From NCBI GenBank assembly GCA_027577415.1, contig JANBQS010000051.1:1-45043 (forward strand): a stretch of 45,043 nt of DNA, in the 5' to 3' direction. Under the pieces are notes generated by a model. It worked only from the letters and a program-made list of their open reading frames with translations, had not been told where the DNA came from and did no database searches. This document shows, in pieces, positions 9,775 through 19,500 of this stretch. Every line of letters begins with the position of its first letter. Within the stretch, counting starts at the first letter, position 1. This DNA is from Coemansia sp. RSA 922. Taxonomy: Eukaryota > Kickxellomycota > Kickxellomycetes > Kickxellales > Kickxellaceae. A program made the translations under genes and the position numbers.

Positions 9775-11046
9775 ATGCTGAAGTTTGGAACAATGTACGG
9801 AATCGGCTTGCCTGTCGTGGCCTCCTTCCGAAGCCCTGGGTTGTCGAGGGCTCTGCGAGCGTCGACTACGCCCGTCAGCATACTGCACCGCTCTTTAAGC
9901 AAGCGTCCCTTCAATTTACCAGGCACCGTGCTTGGTAATCAGCGAAGGTACGCACAGGGCAGGTATTCACGCTACGACCAACAGCAATACGAGCAACAGC
10001 ACCAGGATAGTCGCTATGAAGAAGAGTCACAGTGGGAGTACCGCCCCGAAGGACCTAGCGGCGGGAGAGTGTTGTTGTTTCGGCCTATAGTCTGGACGGC
10101 TATATTTACTACAGGTGTATACTACCTATGCACAGAGTCGTTTATCAAGCACCGCGAGCAGCTCAGACAAAGCTCGCACTACTATTTCGGGCGACTTGGC
10201 AACTTTTACGGAGGCTCTACAGACGACAGCCAGATCGCGGATCTCATGCGTGATCCAAGAGTTCAAAGATTAGTTGGTTGGTCGCATGCAGTTACTGGAC
10301 TAAGTCATGCGAGGGCACTTAGTCGCGTTGCCCGACTGCCTGACTGGATCCCGCTAGAGCTCAAGCGCACGGTTGCTGCCTTTACTGACAGATGGCACAC
10401 CTTATCTCGCGGACAACGATGCGTCTACACGATAGCAGCGCTAAACGCCGTAGTGCTTGGTATGTGGCAGATTCCGCGACTGCTTCCCTTTATGGCTCGG
10501 ACCTTTTTGCACGATCCGCGCACTGGTCGCTCTTACACGCTTCTGACGAGCTCCTTCAGTCACCGCGAGGTGTGGCACTTTGCGTTCAACACCATTGGAT
10601 TGGTCTCGTTTGGATCAATCGTTGCTGATACAATGAGCACCGAGCAGTTCACCGCATTTTATCTTTCAGCTGGTGTGATTTCGGGCTTGGCGAGCCATCT
10701 GCTGTCTCCGCTGCGCGCAGCACTAATCATGCCTTCGCTAGGTGCGAGTGGCGCCGTGTATGCCGTGGTCGGAGCATCAATGATGTTAAACCCTGATTCG
10801 AAGATCGCTCTGATCTTCCTGCCCTTTGTGCCCATCTCTATCTCGCACGCGTTCCCCGCGCTCTTGGCCTATGACTTCCTTGGCGCCATTCTGGGCTGGC
10901 AAAAGTTCGGCCATGTCGCGCACTTGACTGGCGGCTTGCTTGGAATTGCTTACGTACAATGGGGCATGGATCAGTGGGCCCAGTTGGTTAGAGCCATAGA
11001 GGTCCATCGTGCAAAGCGATCGAAGCAAAACAGCATTGGGCGTTGA
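9775..11046 (+). CDS. PCP1: Mitochondrial rhomboid protease (Pcp1/PARL type)
   Basis: Intramembrane serine protease of the mitochondrial inner membrane, 423 residues. The N-terminus is Arg/Ser-rich with few acidic residues (around SILHRSLSKRPF), as expected for a matrix-targeting presequence. A first membrane segment lies near residues 103-120 and the rhomboid core fills about residues 220-405. The catalytic serine is Ser325 in the GASGAVYAVVG motif, and the catalytic histidine is most likely His383 in HVAHLTGG. The conserved SSFSHREVWHFAFN block lies between helices 1 and 2. In yeast, Pcp1 cleaves Mgm1 and Ccp1 and so controls mitochondrial fusion; the same job is inferred here. Length and topology match the PARL/Pcp1 class. 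The 310-bp gap to the BAG6-like gene serves as a shared divergent promoter. Confidence 0.93.
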   Translation: MLKFGTMYGIGLPVVASFRSPGLSRALRASTTPVSILHRSLSKRPFNLPGTVLGNQRRYAQGRYSRYDQQQYEQQHQDSRYEEESQWEYRPEGPSGGRVLLFRPIVWTAIFTTGVYYLCTESFIKHREQLRQSSHYYFGRLGNFYGGSTDDSQIADLMRDPRVQRLVGWSHAVTGLSHARALSRVARLPDWIPLELKRTVAAFTDRWHTLSRGQRCVYTIAALNAVVLGMWQIPRLLPFMARTFLHDPRTGRSYTLLTSSFSHREVWHFAFNTIGLVSFGSIVADTMSTEQFTAFYLSAGVISGLASHLLSPLRAALIMPSLGASGAVYAVVGASMMLNPDSKIALIFLPFVPISISHAFPALLAYDFLGAILGWQKFGHVAHLTGGLLGIAYVQWGMDQWAQLVRAIEVHRAKRSKQNSIGR

Positions 11047-11189
11047 AGCCAGCCGCCGCCACTGGTATCGCTGGTTGGTCTCATAACAAGTCTAAACCCA
11101 AATCTGGGCAAGCAAGTCGGAAAGTTATTGTGCTAACTGTAATTTATTTGTTAGTTTAAGAATCTAAGAAAACTGCTAGTAGTGCGGGA
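11047..11189. other. Rhomboid 3' flank
   Basis: Short AT-rich 3' flank of the rhomboid gene; it contains no gene and leads into duplicated block copy 1. Confidence 0.5.
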
Positions 11190-11960
11190 ACCCCCTCAAA
11201 ACATAGATATTCCATGCTGGTGTGAAATACTCGCTTGCTGTGTAATTATATTTCATAAGCATTATGTGCAGTTCAAAAATACGTCAAATAGCTGGTGTAG
11301 ATGGGTGAAAGTTGGATAATTGATTCAGAAAAACAGTATGGAGACAAAAACGAGGTTGGAAAAGTGGGCGTGCCCTCTCTCAATTTTATAGCGTTTTATG
11401 TCGTTGTTGAGGAGAGAAAATTGGTGAGTTTGCATAGAGGAGACACCAAAAAAGTGGATGACTTGGCCAGCAAGACTTGCTTCCCTTTTACGCTCTTTGA
11501 AATAGCTTGGATTTTTTTGCCATCGCCAGCCAATCATTGCTTGTCGGCTGCTGGCCTTTGAAGCTTTGAGGATCCTTAAAGTCACACTTTCACGCTTTCA
11601 CTCTTAGAAGAGTGCTGGAAGTGCCGGTTGAAGCACTGTGGGCGCTATACTTTGATTTTACAAGCTAGACAGGGAAGTAGGACGGGCTAAATGTCGCACT
11701 TCCAGAATTTGTCCTTTTGTCTCGGGTTTTTTCTTGTTAGTAGTTGTCGCTACCAAAATGTTGCTTTTCTGTCGGATGCGCTTTGCTTTTTTTTGTCGAA
11801 TATCGGCCTCTACCTGCAGTTCTTTAGAAGACAGTGAAGAGGCAGCTGCTGCCTTGTCTGGGTAGTGGCACTGCTGTCCAATAGAGCTATCACTGCCAAT
11901 AGCGCAACCATTGTCATAAATCGCTATTTGGCCTCCAATTAGAAGTACTAATCGGACCAA
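11190..11960 (-). pseudogene. Duplicated block copy 1: deleted small gene plus decayed C18orf21-like 3' end
   Basis: This stretch is homologous to 12200-13250 and to 43850-45043. At 11190-11330 only the two edges of the small gene survive: the 3' flank (GTGTGAAATACTCGC, compare GTGTGAAATGCTCGC at 12219) lies almost next to the start-codon side, so the ~380-bp body is lost. The shared promoter follows, with a TATA-like TTTTATAG (11384-11391; minus-strand reading). At 11665-11870 the minus strand encodes a remnant of the C-terminus of the gene at 13038-13943, with recognisable RQKSN and NKKKPETK stretches and a final LSSL. It has no start codon and no zinc motifs. I see a truncated relic, not a working gene. 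Confidence 0.7.
11384..11391 (-). promoter_or_regulatory. TATA-like box, block copy 1
   Basis: CTATAAAA on the minus strand, about 10-15 bp downstream in transcription sense of a second motif shared by all three block copies (GAAAAGTGGG on the plus strand). It now faces a deleted gene. Confidence 0.45.
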
Positions 11961-12253
11961 AGGCGTTTTTCCCTTCTAGCTCTATAGGCCCCAATTGAGT
12001 ATTTAACCCCGCCAATACTACTAGTGTTGAATAGATACCCTACTTTCACTTGAACGCGTCAACTACAATAGTATAGGGCTGATTGGCGACAATGGTAGCT
12101 GTAGTAGATATTTTTATTCAACTTGAAAAGAAAATACGTACTAAATGCTAGCCAGACAAAATACTGGTATTTGTATTTCAAGGCAAGCCAAGTTGGGTCA
12201 CTGTTTAAGAATGCCAGTGTGAAATGCTCGCCAACAAAGATGGTAGTCAGCCA

Positions 12254-12640
12254 TTAGATTTTACCAGCATTTCTGTCATAATAGTCACAAAAATCTTCAT
12301 ACGAATGATTTGTTAGAAAATGTAAAGCACACTCAATAGCTCCACTGATACGAATAGGATCTGTTTTGGCAATGACTATCTGATACAGCTCTCCATTCCT
12401 ATGCATTTCATCAATACGATTATCATGGGGACCAACGTAGATTTCAATTGCGCACGTAGCTTCTCCAATGTAAGCCCTAGCGTTATTCAGGTCTGTGAGC
12501 AAATTTACATGGTGGTTTTTGTCATTATGTATTTTGCCCAAGTAATCATAGATAGAAAACAGAATTGGAATGCTGTCATGGGTGCGGCTTAGATAGGTGT
12601 CAATGTGACCTAAGGTTTTGCAAGTAGGCTGGAATGGCAT
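12254..12640 (-). CDS. Small unrecognised protein family, member 1
   Basis: Not recognised. The ORF has 128 residues and starts with a clear ATG. It is paralogous to 43908-44288: both share hydrophobic strand FSI, an IE(I/F)YVGP block, a G(E/K)L(Y/F)Q(I/V)V(I/L) strand, and a C-terminus built on ISGAIECALHFLTNHSY versus ISKAIRDALHYLTNNSY, then a YY..NAG ending. The pattern suggests a compact alpha/beta domain with a final long helix. No signal peptide or membrane segment is evident, so it is probably cytosolic. Conservation of protein pattern while third positions and linkers drift implies past purifying selection. A TATA-like box lies 118-125 bp upstream and is shared with the other copies. 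It sits 398 bp downstream, same strand, of the C18orf21-like gene, and duplicates together with that gene's 3' end. Confidence 0.65.
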   Translation of the reverse strand: MPFQPTCKTLGHIDTYLSRTHDSIPILFSIYDYLGKIHNDKNHHVNLLTDLNNARAYIGEATCAIEIYVGPHDNRIDEMHRNGELYQIVIAKTDPIRISGAIECALHFLTNHSYEDFCDYYDRNAGKI

Positions 12641-12757
12641 TTTGTTGTTCTAATATATGCCAAGTAGCTAAAGTAAAGGGGTAAAGGTAGGATGGCTGAT
12701 GCTGAAAAATAGTATGGAGGCGAAGCGAAGGTGGAAAAGTGGGCGAGCTTCTCCCAG

Positions 12758-12765
12758 TTTTATAG
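12758..12765 (-). promoter_or_regulatory. TATA-like box of small-family member 1
   Basis: CTATAAAA on the minus strand, followed in all three copies by a conserved GAAAAGTGGG (plus-strand reading) block at about 12734-12743. The preserved spacing in all three copies supports a promoter role. Confidence 0.5.
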
Positions 12766-13037
12766 CGTTCTCTGTTGCTGCTGTGAGAAGAAAAATCGGC
12801 GAGTTTCCCCCCAAAAAATAATGAAGACTTCAAAGTTACAAAGCGCAAGACAATTGTTGGTGAGCAAGCCGGAAAGCCCTCTTGAAAAAGAAAACGCCCC
12901 AGACATGGTATTTGGATACGGATTGGACAGCAATTATCTCTTTTTACTCTCTTTCAAAGAAAGCAGGATGGCTTACAAGTGTATTTTTAGGTCGACAGCC
13001 AGTGGGGAATTCCAGCGGCTAGGGCTGTATTTAGAAT

Positions 13038-13943
13038 TTACAAAGTAGACAGGAAATCGGAGAGGCTGAACGCTGCGTTTTCAGCATTTGCCTTTGTCTC
13101 GGATTTTTTCTTGTTGGCGGCAACCGCAGCCAAAAGGTTGCTTTTCTGTCGTTTGCGCTTCTTGTCTTGCTGGGTATCAGCCGCCGGAGGTGCTTCTTTT
13201 GGCAACAGTTTTGAGGCAACAGCTGCCTTGGGTTTTGCGGTGATTCTGCTACCTGATATTTCGAGTACTGCCGGCGGTGCAGACGCCGTGGCTACGTCAG
13301 GTACCGAATTTGCTGCCTTTGCTCTCTTGGGATTGGGGCATTGTTCTATCTTGTCCGCCTTCACCTTAGGGGCGCCATTGCTGCGGTCAACTGGAGCAGC
13401 GTCCAAGGTAAGCATCGCCATCTTCAAGGCCGTTTTGCGTGAGTCACCATCAAGCCCAGCGGCCTGTAGTTGGGTATTCGTAGATCCAGCAAACACAACT
13501 CGCGAGTCGCACAGCTGGCATAGGTACTCGACGTTATTGCGGACGTTGCGACGCGCCTCGATGCGGTCTTCCTTGGTCAGATTTCGCTTGCCACCCGAGG
13601 CGTGAGGATCGTTTAGACGTACTTTGACTACACGCCGACCAGAGTCCTTGCCAGACTTTCCACCGCCACGTCGTTTGCCAGGACTCGCTGCCGATGTCGC
13701 TTGTGCAGGTGTTTTCACTACGGATACTCGCGAGACACTTCTTCCGTCAACTAGAAGCGAACCACAGTAAGGGCACATAGTCCTATATACGTAGTTGGCT
13801 GCTCTCTGGCCACCAAGCGCATCGGTAAACATATTTCCGTAGTATGCAGATAGTTGTGGACACACCTTGAACGCTGCGTAAGATGCAGAGTGCAAAAACT
13901 GCATCCGCGCCTCGTGCATTTCGCCAAACTTTTTCGCGTTCAT
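13038..13943 (-). CDS. C18orf21/Snm1-like zinc protein, probable RNase MRP subunit
   Basis: A 301-residue protein with two zinc-knuckle pairs: CPYC at about residue 57 in TMCPYCGSLLVDG and CQLC at about residue 142 in EYLCQLCDSRVVF. They are separated by a basic stretch (PGKRRGGGKSGKDSGRR). The long C-terminal half is Ala/Lys-rich with several basic NLS-like clusters (DKKRKRQKS, NKKKSETK) and ends in FSLSDFLSTL. This layout, including the short hydrophobic C-terminal motif, matches the UPF0711/C18orf21 family as I recall it, whose human member is reported to be an RNase MRP component related to Snm1. RNase MRP processes pre-rRNA in the nucleolus. Assignment rests on motif layout, not on a search; a generic Rpr2/Rpp21-type protein is the alternative. 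Its 3' third has been copied twice elsewhere in this window. Confidence 0.65.
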   Translation of the reverse strand: MNAKKFGEMHEARMQFLHSASYAAFKVCPQLSAYYGNMFTDALGGQRAANYVYRTMCPYCGSLLVDGRSVSRVSVVKTPAQATSAASPGKRRGGGKSGKDSGRRVVKVRLNDPHASGGKRNLTKEDRIEARRNVRNNVEYLCQLCDSRVVFAGSTNTQLQAAGLDGDSRKTALKMAMLTLDAAPVDRSNGAPKVKADKIEQCPNPKRAKAANSVPDVATASAPPAVLEISGSRITAKPKAAVASKLLPKEAPPAADTQQDKKRKRQKSNLLAAVAANKKKSETKANAENAAFSLSDFLSTL

Positions 13944-14030
13944 CCTGAGCAGTCCAGCTAGTCATGTAAATAAATAGAAAAAGAGAAAGCGAATATTGAG
14001 AAAAGGTTTAGTTGCAATAAACTAGCCCGC

Positions 14031-14224
14031 CTAACTCTGGCGCAACATGACAATGGTCGAGTCGTTGATTATGGATTTAGCTGTTTTCTTTACACAAGCT
14101 TGATCAAAACCACTCTGGGCAGTTTGGCTGTGCTTTACTGGACGCAACAGACCATGGTCCACACACAAGCCCTGCTCGACCGTGCAAATATCCTTTAGCA
14201 TTGTCAGTGTATTAGACTCACCAT
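14031..14224 (-). CDS. Possible 47-residue spliced protein
   Basis: Speculative small gene. Exon 1 is just the ATG (14222-14224), followed at once by a GTGAGT donor. A 50-nt intron (14172-14221) contains a CTAATAC branch-like site and ends in CAG. Exon 2 (14031-14171) runs to TAG. The product would have 47 residues, hydrophilic with mixed charges, two Cys, and an amphipathic C-terminal part (KSIINDSTIVML). Without splicing, an in-frame ATG at 14198 would give 56 residues. The perfect splice signals and frame agreement across the intron favour a gene, but I recognise no family and the length is near chance level. Confidence 0.3.
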
Positions 14225-16565
14225 TGTGTTGGTCGAAATCAACCGGATCGAGCGTCGCCGATTAAGAGGTGGTTTAAGAGCAGGTGAGTGCTTAGTCTGG
14301 TGACATGGTAAATCGAGAGGCGCCCTACATGAGTGCATGTCGCCACCGAGCAGGCAGGCGGTATCATGCATAATCAGGAAGAGTAGATGACTGACAGATA
14401 GAGGCGCACAAAAGAAGGTATACAAGATTCACTGCTCTATTGTTTGAATAAAAAAAATGTGTCTAAAGTATGTGACTCGAGTGGACTTTGCACGTACTGT
14501 AGCCATGTATCAGGCTTATATTTTTATGGCTTGTGACCAGCGCAGAGCGCCTAAACAAGAGAGGATGGAGGATTGTGCATATACTGTGTATGCTCTACAA
14601 CGGCTGCCCGATATGCGTAATGATGCAGCACATCATATGGTCCGCGCTTTTCGTATTGTGCCATGTTGAATTAAATGTAAGATGAAGTTTCCTATGAAGG
14701 ATACTTTTGTAGAACAAAGCAACCCACATATGCTTGCGATTGCAGCCCAAGATTTGTAAGAGCCAAAACCGAAATTGATCTCACTACAAGTGAATATTTC
14801 GCTCGAATGAAGTAGCAATCATGGCAAAGTCAATGGAAGCGATTGTCAAAAAAAAACATGGCTTAATTGCGTGGGATAGAAACGCCAAGGCAACTCGCAT
14901 ATGCACAGGCATTATTTTATACGAGTGACAGGAACAATTTCATACTCGCCAATGTGCCTACAGGCACAAGCAGGCGGTCAACTGGCGCATGTTAATATAT
15001 GCAGCCATTGGCACAGAGCACCCGAATAGAAACAAGCTACACATTTTTTTCAGACGTAGTAAATTCGCCAGAACACAAAGGAGCCACGCAACTGGCGCAC
15101 ATGGCCAGCCGGGACATTATACTGAGAAGAAATGGCGTGCGAATACAAAAATTTAGATGTGTCAACTTGGCGGCTAGATTGAATGCGGATAATGCAAGCG
15201 CGCGTTGTTTGTGTGGGGTTAGCCAGCTCGCGCGGCCCTCTGAATTCGCGCACGTGCGCGACAGATCAGATATGATTTGTCGTTCTGATCTGGAAGAAGA
15301 CAGCACCGGTTCCAGCCACCGCGCAATTACAGGACCTAGGTATTGTCGCTGCCGCCCAGTTGCCAACTACAGGCTGCTCATTCTGATGTACTAGAAGCGG
15401 CATCTGGCACGAGTAGAAGAGGGTGCGTGGGCAAATGCGTGCTTGTCAAGGTCACCAGGCGCCACAGCCTCCTCCCCCTCTTTGTACACTTGCAGGCTTG
15501 GACTGTCCACCAATTGCCTGGCGTCGTGGAGCTCATGGCAGGCACAAAGCGATCGTAGCTGGGGGGAATGGGGCAGACGATGCGGCTGCCAGTCCAGGGG
15601 CACGACGATCGCCGCTTCTTTTAGACAGCCCTGAAACCTTGGTTGGTCACGTAGGGGGAGGGGGGCGATTGCACCCCCACCACTATTCCTGGCGCTGTTA
15701 GTTGCGGGCATTGCTGCTCTAACTATAAGTAGAGGGCGCCAGGTGCTCGCCACGATGCGCCCAGCAACCCACCCCCAGACTCCTTTCATCCGTCAATATA
15801 CTGTTGGTACTATATCAAAAAAGAAAGACCATCATCCTGACTTTTCTTTTTCTTTTTTGTCGAAATCAGTCTGGGTAAGCCCAGCGCGCGCTCTAATTGG
15901 CCATTGTCCGAGGTAGTCAGAAAAAAAACCTTGGGTATAAAACCCATCTTCTCGCGCTCTATTCGTGGAGCTCTTTCGTCTCCACTCTTAATCACCAAGC
16001 GTATTTTTTTATATTCTTTTCAAGCCGCACTTTTTATATCTTTCTCTTTCTTCTCTTTTCCCTTCTGTGCCGCTGCATACACAGGTGTGTCATACTTGGA
16101 ACACAGTGCGCACATCCTTCCCTTTTCTGTTCATATCGCATTTTTGCACCGAGCACTCTTTTGTCTGCAAGGGGCTACCGACGTGCCGTTTGGATTATCT
16201 CGCAGCAGCAGCAGCAGTTCGGTATCCGTAAACACTTCCAACGCCTTCGTCTGTGCGTTTCTGGCAGAGAGCGGCACGGGTACTTTGCGCGATTCGATAT
16301 TTATTTCCTACGTCGTGCACACCTCTCAGCTTCTCGCTTCAAAGATATCCTAGGTCGCTGAGCCTCCAAACAACAGCTACTGCAGCGTGCGCAGGGAGCC
16401 TCTCTTCTCCGCTCTTCTGAGACACGTGTGCCTACATAGCGTCTCCTCTGCTTCAATATCTGTCGCTTGGTGTAATTGCATATAAGAAGGCCCCGCTCGC
16501 TTTGTCTTTGCTTTCCTTTCTTGCCCTATCGGCTGCACTCACGCTAGCTTTATTATGCGCGTACT
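14225..16565. other. Long intergenic region and KCS1-type promoter
   Basis: No gene can be supported in these 2.3 kb. Short frames at 14457-14669, 14999-15394 and 15391-15789 have no recognisable features. From about 15840 to 16130 the plus strand becomes strongly T/C-rich, and a TATA-like CATATAAG lies at about 16479-16486, roughly 80 bp before the kinase start. I interpret the last ~700 bp as promoter and leader. Overlapping open frames at 15897-16361 are an effect of that composition. Confidence 0.5.
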
Positions 16566-19500
16566 ATGCATTCATTTCGCGTTCACTTGGCTTCCACAGA
16601 CCAACTGCCCGCCCGCCAGGGTGGGCCCCCTTCGCCGCTTGTCGACACTGTCTCCACCACTGCTTCTGCCCAGCCTAGCAGCGTTCCGCTCTACACTCCT
16701 CGTCGGCGCCGGCGCCGACAGACCCTGGACCGTGGCGATCTGGGGGTCGATGCCGTAAGCACGCTGCCGTTGGCGCACCACCAGGGCCAGAGATTGGGCG
16801 AGTCGCGTTTGGACTCCACGCTTGCGGGCGGCGGTAGTAGTGTCGGCTTCGCCGCCATGTCAACTACAACTCGCGCTCCGTTTGTACCAAAGCCCCCGTC
16901 GCGCCCGCCAATGCAGGACACGTTCTATCAGTCTCATGGTGGCCAACTTCCACTCTCAATACCGCCTCCTCCGCCGACGTTAGGTGCCGAGGCGTACCTG
17001 GTTGCCGACCATGCGGTGGCAGTGCACGGGACTTCTGCCGAGAGCACATTCAAAATGCCCGCCGTTCCCAAGTCGTACCAGCTGATCCAGAGCCGTGCGC
17101 ACTACCGCCTGCGCAGCTCCTCGCCACACCGCTCCCACAGCGAGCCCCCGGGCATCTGGCTGGATATACACGACTCTGAAGACGAGGAATTTTTGGGCTT
17201 GGAAGATGGTGCTGGCGGTGCTGACGATGATGACGACAGCTTTAGCTACTATGGCGCCGACTCGCTCCAGTTGTCGAGTGACGAAATGACTGGCGCCAGC
17301 CCCGCCCTTCGCCACAAAGACATGTTTGGCACCACCCTGCATCCACACGAGTGGCTTGATGAGGAGCGCACAATCCACTGTAGTGAGGCTGAGATCACTC
17401 ACAACGGCAATCGCAGCGCACTACCGCCACTGTCTTCCGCTCGTTCTGGGACGACGCCGGGTGCCGACCACGCCTTGCACTGGCGCGAGGGCAATATGAC
17501 GCCACCGTCGCTAGCACTAACGCCATTTGTCAACCAAGTAGGCGGGCACACGCCGTTCCTAAAGTTCTCGGGCAGCGCCATCTGCAAGCCCATGAACGAG
17601 CGTGAGCGCCGCTTCTACGAAGCTGTTGACTACTTGCACCGCGATCTGTACAAATTTGTTCCCAGCTGCCTGGGCGTGGTAAACGTCACCTACCGCAAGC
17701 CTCAGGGCGGCGGCGATTCGGTTCCCGAGGTCGTACTCGAGCAGAATCTGCATATCTTGCCCAGCTGCTTGGCGCGCCAACTGGTCACCACTCCCAGCAG
17801 CCAGTCAAAGTGTACGGCGGCTCCGGGAAGCTTTGGCGCCCGCAAGATGCACTTGAGCGGTGCATGGCGCGAGATGCAAGAGCATATTCTAAAGGAGGCG
17901 CTGTCGCCCCGAGCTCTCAAGGCCAGGGCACGGCAACAGGCACGTATCCGTGAGCGAGGCCCGGTTAGACGTCGTCACTCTTCGACTGACTTGCATCCTC
18001 TCTACTGCAAGCCTGCGACGCCTGGAGCTGAGCATACGCCGGCAGCTGTGAGCCAAGACGAGGCACACAGCTTGGACACTGAAAAGCGCATTATGATGCA
18101 CGAGTTTGAGGGCCTGCGCATGAACCCTATCTATAACGACAGCGCGTCCAGAGAGTCGACGGGTGACACTGACACGACGAGCGAGAATACCAGCCCTTCC
18201 GAGTCACCAAGCCTTCAAGCGTCTGCCAATGATGACTTTAGCGCGAGTGACAGGGTGAGTCAGGCAGCGGATTCTGAGTCGAGTGCGCGTGCTACTGGCA
18301 TAGCAGCATTGCCACCAACATCACCTCGTCCGAGGCTTGGAGGCAATATTCCTTGTGGCAGCAGCTTGCTTCGCTATAGGTCGTTCCCCGACGATGCAGT
18401 TTCCGACTCTCAGAGCAGCGAGGCAAGGGAGACTTCGTCGTCCAGGGCCGATGGTCTAAAGTCCGGAGTCAGGCAGCCACTCACGCCGGAGGTAGCCAGA
18501 GTGGCAAAGGCTCAAAGCGGCCAATGTGGCGGTCAGGCCGAGGGCTGCGGCGGCGACTGTCGGCAAGCGCACGGCAACGACGTCGACTTTGAGAACCTCT
18601 GGAAGAAAAAATGTGCCAAGCGCATGCCCACCGACGAAGACGCCACCGACGGCAGTATGCACCAGTTTATATTAATGGCTGATCTGACGGCGGCCATGCG
18701 GCGACCATGTATTCTGGATCTCAAAATGGGCACACGTCAGCATGGCGTCAACGCGCCCGCCAAAAAGGTAGTCTCGCAAACGATAAAGTGCGCCGCTACC
18801 ACCAGCAAGGAGCTCGGTGTGCGTATGTGCGGCTTGCAAGTGTTCAAGGCCGATCGCAACCGCTATCTGTTCCAGGACAAGTACTACGGGCGCTCTTTAA
18901 ACAAGTTCACGTTCCAGCGCTCACTGCTCGAGTTTCTCGACAACGGGGAAAGCGTGCAAGCATTCCTCATTCCGGCTCTGTTAGTCAAGCTGCGCAATCT
19001 CTACCGCGCAGTTGAGCAGATGCACGGATTCAGGTTCTTTGGCTCTAGCCTATTGCTTGTTTACGACGGGTATGCCTCGATGCAGGCCGTAAGTCAGCAA
19101 GCCGTGCCAGTGCTGCCTGATGGCCTATGCACAGCAGGCGATGCATTGCTTGCTCGCCGTCCAACTGTGCCCGACATCCCGCTTAGCTCTCGGACCTTGG
19201 TTGGAGGAGGCATGCCCACTGCTGCTGTCCCCACGCCAATGATGACGTCGCCTAGGACTTGTTGGTTGGAGCCTACTCCGCCCAAAACGCCACTGGGTCA
19301 TAGTCCAGCCACGCCCGCCAACTCATTTAGCGAGCGCTTGGACCTGTCGGCTGGCCCGACCATCAACCAGCTTCACAGCGAGTTCAGCACCCTACATCGC
19401 CAGCAACATCACCAGCCACCAATAGACGCCGAGCGGAGACACCACCACAGCAACCGGTCGCGCAGTCCTCCTTTGCATAGTAATAGACGTCCTCAAGGTA

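Noticed and set aside
12731..13048. 105-codon plus-strand frame between the small gene and the C18orf21-like gene
   Set aside because: Lies on the promoter side of the small gene; the homologous regions in the other block copies are not open in this frame.
15897..16361. Two ~150-codon overlapping plus-strand frames upstream of the Kcs1-type gene
   Set aside because: Both are products of a T/C-rich leader; Phe/Ser/Leu-rich translation in two frames, no conserved motif.
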